A stretch of 35,633 bases of DNA from an uncultured Lactobacillus sp. (GCA_947641735.1 CANRQR010000013.1:1-35633); one strand, 5' to 3'; counted from the stretch's first letter, positions 7,856-16,346 are shown. Translations and numbers: made by a program. The notes: generated by a model not told the origin, from the sequence alone.

Positions 7856-8337
7856 TGATTAAAGAAGAGAATTTTATTAAAGCCTGGGAAAATCGGCGGT
7901 TGGTTTGCGGAGCAATTAAGGCTGCTGGCGTGAGGAAAGATTATCAAGAGTATGCGGACTTGGTCCAGGATGGAGTTTTGATTTATGCGGGGATGCTTGA
8001 GAAGAGTCCGGGTCAAGATATTGATCGGCTGGCTTTTAAGAAGATTCTTTGGCATACGTTAGATGAGTTAAGAAAGATTCAGCGCCGCGAAGAAAGAAGC
8101 GAAGAGATAAATAACGAGCTTGAATTAAAGAAGGAAAAAATTGAATGGGATAACTTAATAATTTTGAAAGATAAAGTCAAGGAATTAAATGGAATTGAAA
8201 AACTAGTGTTTTTTGAACATTTGCTCGCACAAAAAGAAATTACAAATTTGGTTGAGGTGGCGGGATGTTCAAGGCGAACTCTGCAGAGAGTAAAGAATAA
8301 TTTGCTGGTTAAATTGAAAAACGCTTTGAAAAATTAA
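7855..8337 (+). CDS. Sigma-70-family factor, ComX/SigH-like
   Basis: This 160-aa protein looks like a small alternative sigma factor. The N-terminal half has the helical region-2-like pattern EYADLVQDGVLIYAGML (about residues 31-47), as in competence sigma factors, with a basic helix DELRKIQRREER (about 70-81) in the position that meets -10 DNA. The C-terminal 25 residues form a region-4-like helix-turn-helix (EVAGCSRRTLQRVKNNLL). AAAGGA stands 8 bases before the ATG. In lactobacilli such genes are annotated as sigH or comX. It follows the possible ComK-like gene after a terminator, so it has its own transcript, and it directly precedes the exopolysaccharide promoter region. Sigma family is fairly sure; the competence role is inferred. 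Confidence 0.75.
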   Translation: MIKEENFIKAWENRRLVCGAIKAAGVRKDYQEYADLVQDGVLIYAGMLEKSPGQDIDRLAFKKILWHTLDELRKIQRREERSEEINNELELKKEKIEWDNLIILKDKVKELNGIEKLVFFEHLLAQKEITNLVEVAGCSRRTLQRVKNNLLVKLKNALKN

Positions 8338-8390
8338 ATAAAAAACGCAGCAAATTAAATAACGAAAATTGTATTTTTGCCGAAGTTAGG

Positions 8391-8418
8391 TTGATTTCTG
8401 GGGGGGTGCCAGTATACT
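8391..8418 (+). promoter_or_regulatory. Exopolysaccharide promoter P1 with G7 tract in the spacer
   Basis: TTGATT (8391-8396) and TATACT (8413-8418) are 16 bases apart. The spacer contains seven consecutive G residues (8400-8406), very unusual in this AT-rich DNA. Gain of one G would give the optimal 17-base spacing. It lies about 160 bases before epsA. Confidence 0.5.
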
Positions 8419-8493
8419 TATCAACGTGAAGGTGGTTAGAGCGCTATTTAGAGCATGTTCTGATTCAATAAATGTGTTTTTTTATGCTAATTG

Positions 8494-8552
8494 TGAATTT
8501 TCTATGAATTTTCATATATTTTTTGTATAATGATTTTTAGTGTTACTAAAAA
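8494..8552 (+). promoter_or_regulatory. Exopolysaccharide promoter P2 with direct repeats and operator-like inverted repeat
   Basis: A perfect -10 TATAAT lies at 8526-8531 without a recognisable -35. In its place are two direct repeats TGAATTTTC (8494-8502 and 8505-8513) with an 11-base period, the geometry used by OmpR/PhoB-type activators. Just downstream of the expected start is a perfect inverted repeat TTTTTAGT (8534-8541) with ACTAAAAA (8545-8552). The site GAGGA (8566-8570) then leads into epsA. Confidence 0.5.
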
Positions 8553-8575
8553 GCAAAAAATAAAAGAGGAATAAA

Positions 8576-9580
8576 ATGGATCATAAGAATAGTGATAATG
8601 AATTAAGACATCGCTCACATCATCACCGTCATCATCGACGTAAAAAGTTTTGGCGTATCTTTTGGATTGTATTAGGTGTCTTCCTAGCAGTAGACATCAT
8701 TGCGGTTATTATCGCTTGGCACAATATCCACGTTGCCACTAACAATATGTATAATCCGATGAGTAATGAAATTAGTGATCGGAAGGTTAGCGACACACTG
8801 AAAGATAAGAAGCCAATGAGCCTGCTTTTATTGGGAACAGATACAGGTGAATTTGGACGTTCTTACAAGGGGAGAACAGATACCATTATGATGATGGTCA
8901 TCAATCCTAAAACCAATAAGACAACAGTTGTCAGCTTGCCTCGAGATATGAAAGTTAACTTACCGGATTATCCAGACTATTCACCAGCTAAGATTAACGC
9001 AGCTTATACTTATGGTGGTGTAGATGAAACTGTTAAAACGATCAAGAAGTACTTCAACGTTCCAACTGATGCTTACGTAATGGTAAACATGGGAGGATTA
9101 GAGAAGGCAATTGATCAAGTTGGGGGAGTGACAGTTAAGTCGCCATTAACATTTGATTATGAAGGTTATCACTTCACTAAGGGCGTAACTTATCACATGA
9201 ATGGGAAGAAGGCTTTGGCATTCAGTAGAATGCGGTATGATGACCCTAAAGGAGATTATGGGCGTCAAGAGAGACAAAGACTTGTAATTATGGCATTATT
9301 AAAGAGTTCCATTTCTTACAAGACAGTCGTTAACCAACCATTCTTGAACTCAGTCTCTAAGCAAACCATGACAAATTTAACTTTTGACAATATGGTTGCT
9401 TTAGCTCAGAACTATCGTCATGCAACTGATAATGTAACTACTGACTACGCTCATGGACAAGGCGACTGGGAGAATGGCGTTGCCTATGAATCAGTTAGTC
9501 AAGCAGAGTGTCAAAGAATTAGTAATAAGTTACGTGCTGCCTTAGGGCTTAAGCCGGAAACCTTGAAGACAGGAGAATAG
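8576..9580 (+). CDS. epsA: LytR-CpsA-Psr (LCP) family protein EpsA
   Basis: LCP proteins are membrane-anchored phosphotransferases that move undecaprenyl-linked polymers onto peptidoglycan; in exopolysaccharide loci they head the operon. The cytoplasmic N-terminus is strikingly His/Arg-rich (HRSHHHRHHRRKKF), followed by one membrane span at about residues 27-48. The extracellular LCP domain shows LLLGTDT, the GRTDTIMMMVINPK strand, the SLPRDM arginine motif, KINAAYTYGG, and the lipid-contact segment ending GDYGRQERQRLVI. The 334 aa length is typical. It is the first gene of the operon behind promoters P1/P2, and epsB follows 6 bases later. Confidence 0.93.
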   Translation: MDHKNSDNELRHRSHHHRHHRRKKFWRIFWIVLGVFLAVDIIAVIIAWHNIHVATNNMYNPMSNEISDRKVSDTLKDKKPMSLLLLGTDTGEFGRSYKGRTDTIMMMVINPKTNKTTVVSLPRDMKVNLPDYPDYSPAKINAAYTYGGVDETVKTIKKYFNVPTDAYVMVNMGGLEKAIDQVGGVTVKSPLTFDYEGYHFTKGVTYHMNGKKALAFSRMRYDDPKGDYGRQERQRLVIMALLKSSISYKTVVNQPFLNSVSKQTMTNLTFDNMVALAQNYRHATDNVTTDYAHGQGDWENGVAYESVSQAECQRISNKLRAALGLKPETLKTGE

Positions 9581-9586
9581 GAAAAA

Positions 9587-10450
9587 GTGGAAAACAGTAC
9601 AAAAACTGAAAATACAATCGATTTACGTAGATTATGGATGCTTCTTCGAGCACATATTTGGGCAATTATTGCATGGGCAGTTGGCTTAGGAGCAGTTGGC
9701 TTTGTTCTAGCTGCTTTTGTAGTTGAACCAAAGTATACCTCAACTACTCAAATTTTGGTTAATCAGAAAAGAAATATGACTGATGCTGGCCAAGCATTCA
9801 ATGCTCAACAAGCCGATGTACAGGTAATTAATACTTATAAGGACATTGTTACTAGTCCAGTTATCTTAAAAGATGCTTCTAAATGGATTAAAAATCCAAC
9901 TGAAGTCGTAAAGCCAGCTAAAAAGGCTAAGTATAAGACTTTAGCTGATGGTACTAAAAAACTTGTTAGTCCAGCTGAGCCAGCTGTTGTAAGAAGAGCG
10001 GGCCGTGGCTACAACGTGAGCGCTAAAGAAATGCAAAAGGCAGTTTCTGTAACTACGCAACAACAATCACAAGTTTTTACAATTAGTGCTAAGAGTAATG
10101 ATCCAGAAAAAGCTCAAGCAATCGCAAATGCAGTTGCTCAAACATTTAAGAGCAAAATCAAGAGCATTATGAATGTTAACAATGTGACAATTGTCTCGCC
10201 TGCTTCTCGTGGTACTAAAACATTCCCTAAGACTTCATTATTTACTTTAGCTGGTATCATACTTGGATTAATTATCAGTATTGCGTTGATTGTTTTACGT
10301 GATTCATTTAATACTACGGTCAGAGATGATGATTACTTGACTAAAGAATTAGGTTTAACCAATTTAGGTCATATATCTCACTTCCACTTGTCTAATAAAT
10401 TTAGTATTAATGACAATGATAGTAATTCTGGTAAAAAGAAACGTGTATAG
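9587..10450 (+). CDS. epsB: Polysaccharide co-polymerase / BY-kinase membrane modulator EpsB
   Basis: This Wzz-type protein sets polymer chain length and activates the cytoplasmic tyrosine kinase. It starts at GTG 9587 (MENSTKTENTIDLRRLW). There are two membrane spans, near residues 20-46 and 217-238, flanking an extracellular loop that holds the Wzz region (YTSTTQILVNQ onward) and the helical part ending SPASRGTKTFPKTS. The cytoplasmic tail after the second span would contact EpsC. The length of 287 aa is usual for CapA/CpsC/EpsB. It lies between epsA and the kinase gene, with 10 bases to epsC. Confidence 0.93.
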   Translation: MENSTKTENTIDLRRLWMLLRAHIWAIIAWAVGLGAVGFVLAAFVVEPKYTSTTQILVNQKRNMTDAGQAFNAQQADVQVINTYKDIVTSPVILKDASKWIKNPTEVVKPAKKAKYKTLADGTKKLVSPAEPAVVRRAGRGYNVSAKEMQKAVSVTTQQQSQVFTISAKSNDPEKAQAIANAVAQTFKSKIKSIMNVNNVTIVSPASRGTKTFPKTSLFTLAGIILGLIISIALIVLRDSFNTTVRDDDYLTKELGLTNLGHISHFHLSNKFSINDNDSNSGKKKRV

Positions 10451-10460
10451 GAGAGTATAA

Positions 10461-11222
10461 ATGGGATTGTTTAATAGACGTAAAAAACGTGGTACAGATG
10501 AAACTATGCAGTATGGTGCTAAGTTAATTACTGTAGCAAAACCGCAAAATCCAGTGAGTGAACAGTTTAGAACCGTTAAGACTAATATTGACTTTACAAG
10601 TGTTGATCATCAAATTAAGGCGTTAGCCTTTACATCAGCTAATATTAGTGAAGGAAAGTCAACTGTGACAGTTAACGTGGCTGTCACAATGGCTCAAGCT
10701 GGTAAAAAAGTATTGTTGATTGATGCGGACTTGCACAGACCAACATTGCATCAAACATTTGATCTTCCAAATCGAGTAGGCTTGACTACAATTTTAACTT
10801 CACATTCTAATGAAGTTGATATGGCCAACATTGTTAAGGAAGATATTATTCCTAACCTTTCAGTAATGCCTGCTGGACCTATTCCACCTAACCCAGCTCA
10901 ATTATTGGGTTCTAATAGAATGCGTGCTTTTTTAAACATGGTTAAAGAGCACTATGATTTAGTAATCTTAGATTTAGCTCCCGTTTTAGAAGTTTCAGAT
11001 ACCCAAATTTTAGCTGGTGAAATGGATGGAGTAGTTCTAGTCGTACGTCAAGGCATTACCCAAAAAGCTGGTGTTGAACGAGCTATTGAAATGCTTAACT
11101 TAACTAAGACGCATGTTTTAGGCTATGTAATGAATGATGTGAAAACTGGCCCAGATGGTTATGGTTATGGCTATGGTTATGGCTATGGTTATGGTCAAGA
11201 AAAAGATACAGAAGCGAAGTAA
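10461..11222 (+). CDS. epsC: Bacterial tyrosine autokinase EpsC (BY-kinase)
   Basis: This cytoplasmic P-loop kinase autophosphorylates on a C-terminal Tyr cluster and with EpsB controls polymer length. Walker A is SANISEGKST (about residues 59-68), Walker A' is VLLIDADLHRPT (about 84-95) and Walker B is LVILDLAP. The family's usual DTPP/DAPP is DLAP here. The tail has six consecutive Gly-Tyr units (residues 233-244) encoded by a near-perfect 6-base tandem repeat (11157-11192). EpsC at 253 aa is full length. The phosphatase gene follows after 6 bases, so kinase and phosphatase are made together. Confidence 0.95.
   Translation: MGLFNRRKKRGTDETMQYGAKLITVAKPQNPVSEQFRTVKTNIDFTSVDHQIKALAFTSANISEGKSTVTVNVAVTMAQAGKKVLLIDADLHRPTLHQTFDLPNRVGLTTILTSHSNEVDMANIVKEDIIPNLSVMPAGPIPPNPAQLLGSNRMRAFLNMVKEHYDLVILDLAPVLEVSDTQILAGEMDGVVLVVRQGITQKAGVERAIEMLNLTKTHVLGYVMNDVKTGPDGYGYGYGYGYGYGQEKDTEAK
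11157..11192 (+). repeat. Tandem 6-base repeat encoding the Gly-Tyr tail
   Basis: Six units of GGTTAT/GGCTAT lie in frame at the end of epsC. Unit gain or loss would change the number of phosphorylatable tyrosines without a frameshift. Confidence 0.9.
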
Positions 11223-11228
11223 TAAAGA

Positions 11229-11999
11229 ATGGTATTAGTTGATATTCACTCACATATATTGCCAGGAATTGATGATGGTTCTCCTGATTTAGAATCTTCA
11301 TTAGGTCTAGCGGAAGCTGCAGTAGCGGATGGAATTACCCATGCATTAATGACACCACATACTCTAAATGGAAAATATTTAAATCATAAAAAAGATATCA
11401 TTAAGGAGACAGCGAAGTTTCAGGAAGAATTAAAAAATCATAATATTCCTTTGACTGTCTTTCCAAGTCAAGAAGTTCGTCTAAATGGTAATTTACCGCA
11501 AGCTTTAGATGATGATGATATTTTATTCTGTGATGAAGACGGCAGATATATGTTATTAGAATTTCCAAGTGAAGATGTACCAACTTATGCTAAAGATATG
11601 ACTTTTAAATTATTGGGACGGGGAATAACACCAATAATTGTTCATCCAGAAAGAAATTCTGGTATCTTGGCTCATCCAGAAAAATTACAAGAGTTTATTG
11701 AGCAAGGCTGTTTAACGCAAATAACCGCTAGTTCGTATGTGGGAGTATTTGGTAAAGAGATCGAAAGGTTAGCGGATAGATTTGTAGAAGCTGGACAAGT
11801 AGCTACTTTTGCTTCAGATGCACATACGTTGCCAAAACGTGAAAGTCGAATGCATGACGCTTACGAGAAGTTAGAAAAGACACAAGGATTGGATGTTGCT
11901 AATAGCTTTAAGCAGAATGCAAGAAACATTATCAATTCTGATAATGTTAATTTAAATTGGAAACCTTTAAAGAAAAAGAAACGTTTTTGGATATTTTAA
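11229..11999 (+). CDS. epsD: PHP-domain protein tyrosine phosphatase EpsD (CpsB/CapC family)
   Basis: This manganese-dependent phosphatase dephosphorylates the EpsC tail. PHP metal ligands are visible: DIHSHILPGIDDG (about residues 5-17), TPH near 43, the HPERN motif near 140, and SDAHT near 197. It is 256 aa, full length. No strong ribosome binding site is seen in the 6-base gap after epsC, so it is probably translationally coupled. It ends with a basic tail (KPLKKKKRFW). Confidence 0.94.
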   Translation: MVLVDIHSHILPGIDDGSPDLESSLGLAEAAVADGITHALMTPHTLNGKYLNHKKDIIKETAKFQEELKNHNIPLTVFPSQEVRLNGNLPQALDDDDILFCDEDGRYMLLEFPSEDVPTYAKDMTFKLLGRGITPIIVHPERNSGILAHPEKLQEFIEQGCLTQITASSYVGVFGKEIERLADRFVEAGQVATFASDAHTLPKRESRMHDAYEKLEKTQGLDVANSFKQNARNIINSDNVNLNWKPLKKKKRFWIF

Positions 12000-12026
12000 T
12001 TTTTATATTGGGGGATAGAGTTTTAA

Positions 12027-12686
12027 ATGATGGCACAAGAGGTTAAAAAGGTAGAACTAGATCCGTCAAAAGTTAATGGACGTTTAGTATATCATACTGT
12101 AAAACGTGGATTTGATATCTTAGCTAGCGGAGTCGCTTTGGTTTTATTATCATCACTATTTGGAATTTTGACTGTAAAAATAAAAAAAGAAGATGGTGGT
12201 CCGGCATTTTATTCACAAACAAGAATTGGAAAAAATGGAAAACCATTTAAAATGTGGAAGTTCCGTTCGATGATTGTGAATGCCGATAAAATGGTAAAAC
12301 AGTTAGAAGAACAAAATGAAATTGACGGGGCAATGTTTAAGATTAAAGATGATCCTCGTGTAACTAAAATTGGTCATGTAATTAGAAAATATAGTCTTGA
12401 TGAATTACCTCAGCTTTGGAACGTGTTAAAAGGTGATATGTCTTTAGTAGGTCCACGTCCACCTCTACCAATGGAAGTGGCTGATTATACTGACTATGAT
12501 AAATTGCGTTTAACTGTTACACCAGGTTGTACAGGACTTTGGCAGGTAACAAAACGTAATGATGCAGACTTTGATGAAATGGTAGAATTAGACCTTGAAT
12601 ATATCAATAAGAGTAGTTTGTGGTTTGATTTTAAGATTTTATTAAAGACTGTTGGTGTTGTTATTCATCCGAATAGTGCGTATTAA
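12027..12686 (+). CDS. epsE: Undecaprenyl-phosphate sugar phosphotransferase EpsE (priming enzyme)
   Basis: EpsE starts the repeat unit by moving a sugar-1-phosphate (galactose or glucose) from a UDP-sugar to undecaprenyl phosphate at the inner membrane face. A single hydrophobic helix (about residues 30-52) follows HTVKRGFDI. The conserved catalytic core shows KMWKFRSM, the YSLDELPQLWNVLKGDMSLVGPRPP block and PGCTGLWQV. The 219 aa length fits the short, single-domain class. A G-rich Shine-Dalgarno (GGGGGATAGAG from 12010) precedes the ATG at 12027; the ATG at 12030 is a possible alternative. Sugar choice cannot be read from sequence alone. Confidence 0.95.
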   Translation: MMAQEVKKVELDPSKVNGRLVYHTVKRGFDILASGVALVLLSSLFGILTVKIKKEDGGPAFYSQTRIGKNGKPFKMWKFRSMIVNADKMVKQLEEQNEIDGAMFKIKDDPRVTKIGHVIRKYSLDELPQLWNVLKGDMSLVGPRPPLPMEVADYTDYDKLRLTVTPGCTGLWQVTKRNDADFDEMVELDLEYINKSSLWFDFKILLKTVGVVIHPNSAY

Positions 12687-12704
12687 GGAGAGAAAGAAAA
12701 AAGT

Positions 12705-13154
12705 ATGAAAGTTTGTTTAGTTGGTTCTAGCGGTGGTCACTTAACTCATCTTTATATGTTAAAGCCATTTTGGCAAAATAAGGATAGATTCTGGGTTACT
12801 TTTGATAAAGAAGATGCAAGAAGTAAGCTGAAATCTGAAAAGATGTATGGATGTTACTATCCCACTAACCGTAATCTAAAAAACTTGATTCGTAATACTT
12901 TTTTAGCAATTAAAGTGCTCCGTAAAGAACGTCCTGATGTAATTATTTCTAGTGGGGCTGCAGTAGCAGTTCCATTTTTTTATATCGGAAAATTAATGGG
13001 TGCTAAGACTGTTTACATTGAAGTATTTGATCGCTATGATAAACCTACAATTACTGGTAAATTGGTATATCCAATAACAGATAAGTTTATCGTTGAATGG
13101 GAAGAAATGAAGAAAGTTTATCCTAAGGCAATTAATTTAGGAAGTATTTTTTAG
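12705..13154 (+). CDS. Alg14-like glycosyltransferase membrane subunit (Cps14F/PssD type)
   Basis: This 149-aa protein starts MKVCLVGSSGGHLTHLYML, the Gly-rich loop of the Alg14/PssD family. These membrane-associated subunits recruit the separate catalytic Alg13-like partner encoded by the next gene (10 bases downstream), together forming a two-part GT-B transferase that adds the second sugar, often a β-1,4-linked galactose on lipid-linked glucose. A hydrophobic stretch (about residues 83-100, VIISSGAAVAVPFFYIG) would contact the membrane. Identification of the pair is firm; the linkage is inferred. Confidence 0.9.
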   Translation: MKVCLVGSSGGHLTHLYMLKPFWQNKDRFWVTFDKEDARSKLKSEKMYGCYYPTNRNLKNLIRNTFLAIKVLRKERPDVIISSGAAVAVPFFYIGKLMGAKTVYIEVFDRYDKPTITGKLVYPITDKFIVEWEEMKKVYPKAINLGSIF

Positions 13155-13163
13155 GGTGATAAG

Positions 13164-13664
13164 ATGATTTTTGTTACTGTAGGTACTCATGAGCAGCCTT
13201 TTAACCGTTTGGTGAAAAAAATAGATGATTTGGTTGCTGAAGGTACAATTAAGGAAAAAGTGGTTATTCAGACTGGTTTTAGTACATATAAACCAGTACA
13301 TTGCGAAGGCCACAAAATGATGTCTTTTGAAGAAATGCAAAATACTTTGAAAGATGCGCGTATTGTTATTACGCATGGTGGACCTTCAAGTTTTATTGAA
13401 GCATTACAATTTGGAAAAGTTCCAATTGTGGTTCCTAGACAAGAAAAATATCATGAGCATGTTAACAATCACCAAGTTGACTTCACCGAATTAATTGAAA
13501 AAAGAATGAATAATATAATTCCTGTTTATGATGTAAATAAACTTGCTGAAACAATTAAAAACTATGATGAAATTGTCAAAACAAAAAATGTTGGCGAAAG
13601 TAGTAATAATAGCAAATTTAATCAAAGCTTGGAACATATTATTAATGAATTAGTGGGGAAGTAA
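13164..13664 (+). CDS. Alg13-like glycosyltransferase catalytic subunit (Cps14G/PssE type)
   Basis: The 166-aa protein begins MIFVTVGTHEQPFNRLVKKID, typical of PssE/Cps14G, and carries the donor-nucleotide loop THGGPSSFIEAL near residues 71-82 and the following VPRQEKYHEH. It works with the preceding Alg14-like subunit. The next gene begins directly after its stop codon. Confidence 0.92.
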   Translation: MIFVTVGTHEQPFNRLVKKIDDLVAEGTIKEKVVIQTGFSTYKPVHCEGHKMMSFEEMQNTLKDARIVITHGGPSSFIEALQFGKVPIVVPRQEKYHEHVNNHQVDFTELIEKRMNNIIPVYDVNKLAETIKNYDEIVKTKNVGESSNNSKFNQSLEHIINELVGK

Positions 13665-14390
13665 ATGACTATACCAAAAGTAATACATTATTGTTGGTTT
13701 GGAAATAATCCAAAACCTAAAGTAATTCAAGATTGTATAGAATCTTGGAAAAAATATTGTCCCGATTACGAGATAAAAGAATGGAACGAATCAAATTATG
13801 ATGTAAATAAAACTAAGTATACTCAGTTAGCTTATAAAAGTAAAAAGTATGCTTTCTTATCCGATTATGTTCGTTTAGATGTCCTTTATAATGAGGGTGG
13901 TGTCTATATGGATACCGATGTGAAATTGATTAAGTCAATTGATGATCTTGTTAAAAAGGGTAATTTCATGTCTTTTGAAAAAGTAGGTCGGGTTAATACA
14001 GGTGTGGGATTTGCTAGTGAAAAAGGCACATCTATCCTTAAAGAAAATTTAGATTATTATAATACACATACATTTGTGGATAAAAATAATAATTTTGATC
14101 CTGAAATTTGTGTAAAAATAACTACACAATTGTTGGAAAAACATGGACTAGATTATAAGCATAATGAACAGCAAGAAGTAGAGAATTTTACTATTTACCC
14201 ATCAGATTATTTCTCTCCTAAAAAAATGGGAACAGAAAAAATTACAATTACTTCAAATACTTACGGTATACATTTGTATGCTTCTAGTTGGTATAAAGGA
14301 TCAAAATTGTCCAAAAAAATTAAGTATCATCTAATTCCGCTTAAAGAATTTGTGAAATATAAAATTTTGAAAAGAAAATTATATGAATAA
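13665..14390 (+). CDS. GT32-type (OCH1-like) glycosyltransferase
   Basis: The protein starts MTIPKVIHYCWFGNNPKP, the hallmark of the OCH1/capsular sugar transferase family with a DXD motif. The nucleotide-sugar/metal site is LSDYVRLDVLYNEGGVYMDT followed by DV, containing the DTD triad near residues 85-87. At 241 aa it is complete. The C-terminal third (HLYASSWYKGSK) also fits the family. It adds one sugar to the lipid-linked unit; donor unknown. The stop overlaps the next gene by 8 bases. Confidence 0.88.
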   Translation: MTIPKVIHYCWFGNNPKPKVIQDCIESWKKYCPDYEIKEWNESNYDVNKTKYTQLAYKSKKYAFLSDYVRLDVLYNEGGVYMDTDVKLIKSIDDLVKKGNFMSFEKVGRVNTGVGFASEKGTSILKENLDYYNTHTFVDKNNNFDPEICVKITTQLLEKHGLDYKHNEQQEVENFTIYPSDYFSPKKMGTEKITITSNTYGIHLYASSWYKGSKLSKKIKYHLIPLKEFVKYKILKRKLYE

Positions 14391-15288
14391 GGTAGCATAT
14401 AAAGAACAAATATCTATTATTACCCCTGTTTTTAATAGATTAAAAGAATTAACTAGACTATATAAATCGTTACGCACGCAAAATAATAATAATTTTATAT
14501 GGATTATTGTAGATGATGGTTCTGAGAAAACTATTAATGAGATTGTAGATATTTGGAAAAAAGAATCAAAATTTAAGATTGATTTGATCGTCCAGTCTAA
14601 TCAAGGAAAAATGCATGCCTATAAAAATGCAATGAAACGTTTGAATACACCATGGTCGTTAGTCGTAGATAGTGATGATACTGTATCAGAAGAAATGATA
14701 GATATTTTATATAAAACAATATTATCTATTAATTCTAATAATGATTGTGGTGTAGTTTTCCCAAAAAAATTAGGTGCTGATTCGAATGGAACATCTCTTT
14801 GGAAACAATTACCAAATAAAGTTAATATTATAGATTTGAGATATCAATATAATATTCCCGAATCTACTATTTTTATAAAAACTAATGAATTAAAAAAGGC
14901 ATTTAACTCCTTACAATTACCTGATGAAAAATTTATTAGTGAAGAAATACTTTACAATAAATTAATGGAACAAGGTAAATTTGTTGTAAGAGATGAACTA
15001 TTTTATTTTGGTGATTATCAAGAGGATGGACTAACAAAACATCTTTTTGAATTATGGTTAAAAAATCCTAAAAGTACCATTATGTTGTTGAATTCAAGAT
15101 ATCGCGCAATGAATTCATTTCCTTGGAAAAAGCGATTGATAGGTCAATGGAAAACAAATATTAATTTAACTGCTTTTGCACTTGCAACTAACAGATCAAT
15201 TAAAAGTGTTTCACCGGATTTAATAGAAAGTATTTTTTTATTTTTACCAGCGTTGGTTTTGAAGGAAAAGAGATTCAAAATTGAATAA
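14383..15288 (+). CDS. Family 2 glycosyltransferase (first)
   Basis: This GT-A transferase has the N-terminal ISIITPVFNRLKELTRLYKS strand/helix, VDDGS (about residues 47-51) and the metal-binding VDSDDT (about 90-95). It is 301 aa and soluble apart from a hydrophobic C-terminus. The ATG at 14383 lies within the end of the preceding gene, so translation is coupled. Codon use is very AT-rich, as throughout this part of the locus, which suggests horizontal origin of the serotype-specific section. Confidence 0.9.
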   Translation: MNKVAYKEQISIITPVFNRLKELTRLYKSLRTQNNNNFIWIIVDDGSEKTINEIVDIWKKESKFKIDLIVQSNQGKMHAYKNAMKRLNTPWSLVVDSDDTVSEEMIDILYKTILSINSNNDCGVVFPKKLGADSNGTSLWKQLPNKVNIIDLRYQYNIPESTIFIKTNELKKAFNSLQLPDEKFISEEILYNKLMEQGKFVVRDELFYFGDYQEDGLTKHLFELWLKNPKSTIMLLNSRYRAMNSFPWKKRLIGQWKTNINLTAFALATNRSIKSVSPDLIESIFLFLPALVLKEKRFKIE

Positions 15289-16324
15289 CTATGAGATTAG
15301 TTTGATAATCCCAGTTCATAATTCATCTAACTTTGTTGATACAATCTACAATAATATTTCTTCGCAAATATACACAAATTTCGAAGTACTTATAATAGAT
15401 GATCATTCGCGGGATAATACGAAAGAAGAATTAAAAGAGAAATTTAAAAATGCAAAATTTAAATATAGAATTTTATCGTCAAATGGTAATGGAGTTTCTG
15501 CAGCAAGAAATATGGGAATAGAAAAATCTCAAGGAAGATACGTTGCTTTTATAGATGATGATGATGAAATTGTTCCCGATTATTTAGAAATTTTGCATAA
15601 TCATGTAGCTAATGATAATATTCCGATTGCACTAGGTAATTATAGTGAAATTACACAAGATAAAGAAACACCTTTTAAATTTAAAAATGCTGGTATTTTT
15701 GATAATGAATGGGTTATAAATAAATTAATACCACAAACCATATTTCCGTTAGAAGGAGAACAATCTATTTGGTTACCGGTATGGCGTACCATAATCAAAC
15801 GAGATATTATTATAAGTAATAATATAAAATTTGATGAGAAGATATCACAAGCAGAAGATTTCTTATTTATGATTGAGCTTTTATTAAAAGCTGAACGTAT
15901 ATCAATAATTTCAGGGAAATCTATATATTTTTATAATAGAAGACAATCATCTGCTATGAATAAATATATTGAAAATGATATTGAAAAACAAAAATATTTC
16001 CATAAGCGATTTTATGAATTGTTAAATAAGAATGATCTATATAATTTATATAGAAAGCGTTATTTAAGTAATCGTGTAAAAATGTACTCTACGTTAATTT
16101 CTAATGCTACTCGTGCATCAAATAAAAAAGTTGGAATACAAGAAATTAAGAAAAGTAGAGAATTATTTTTAAAAGATGATTATGTAAATTCTACTTCACT
16201 AAAATCTCTCTATAATTCTAAGTCCATTCAATTTGCTATCTATTTATTACGGCATAATAAAGTTGTTTTATTATATTCTATTTACAGACTTAAGGAAAAA
16301 AAGAGATTAAATCAATTTAACTAA
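15281..16324 (+). CDS. Family 2 glycosyltransferase (second)
   Basis: The GT-A signature reads EISLIIPVHNSSNFVDTIYN, IIDDHSRDNT and FIDDDDE (about residues 90-96). The frame requires a TTG start at 15281, overlapping the previous stop; the nearby ATG at 15291 is out of frame. The only Shine-Dalgarno-like site (AAGGA at 15262-15266) is 14 bases away, so expression probably depends on coupling. At 347 aa, the C-terminal 120 residues are rich in Lys/Tyr and have no known motif. Confidence 0.88.
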   Translation: MNNYEISLIIPVHNSSNFVDTIYNNISSQIYTNFEVLIIDDHSRDNTKEELKEKFKNAKFKYRILSSNGNGVSAARNMGIEKSQGRYVAFIDDDDEIVPDYLEILHNHVANDNIPIALGNYSEITQDKETPFKFKNAGIFDNEWVINKLIPQTIFPLEGEQSIWLPVWRTIIKRDIIISNNIKFDEKISQAEDFLFMIELLLKAERISIISGKSIYFYNRRQSSAMNKYIENDIEKQKYFHKRFYELLNKNDLYNLYRKRYLSNRVKMYSTLISNATRASNKKVGIQEIKKSRELFLKDDYVNSTSLKSLYNSKSIQFAIYLLRHNKVVLLYSIYRLKEKKRLNQFN

Positions 16325-16346
16325 ATTAAATAGGAGAAGAAAAAGA

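Noticed and set aside
11104..11301. Minus-strand frame with a (His-Asn/Ser) repeat
   Set aside because: The repeat is just the complement of the Gly-Tyr-coding tandem repeat of epsC; there is no start signal.
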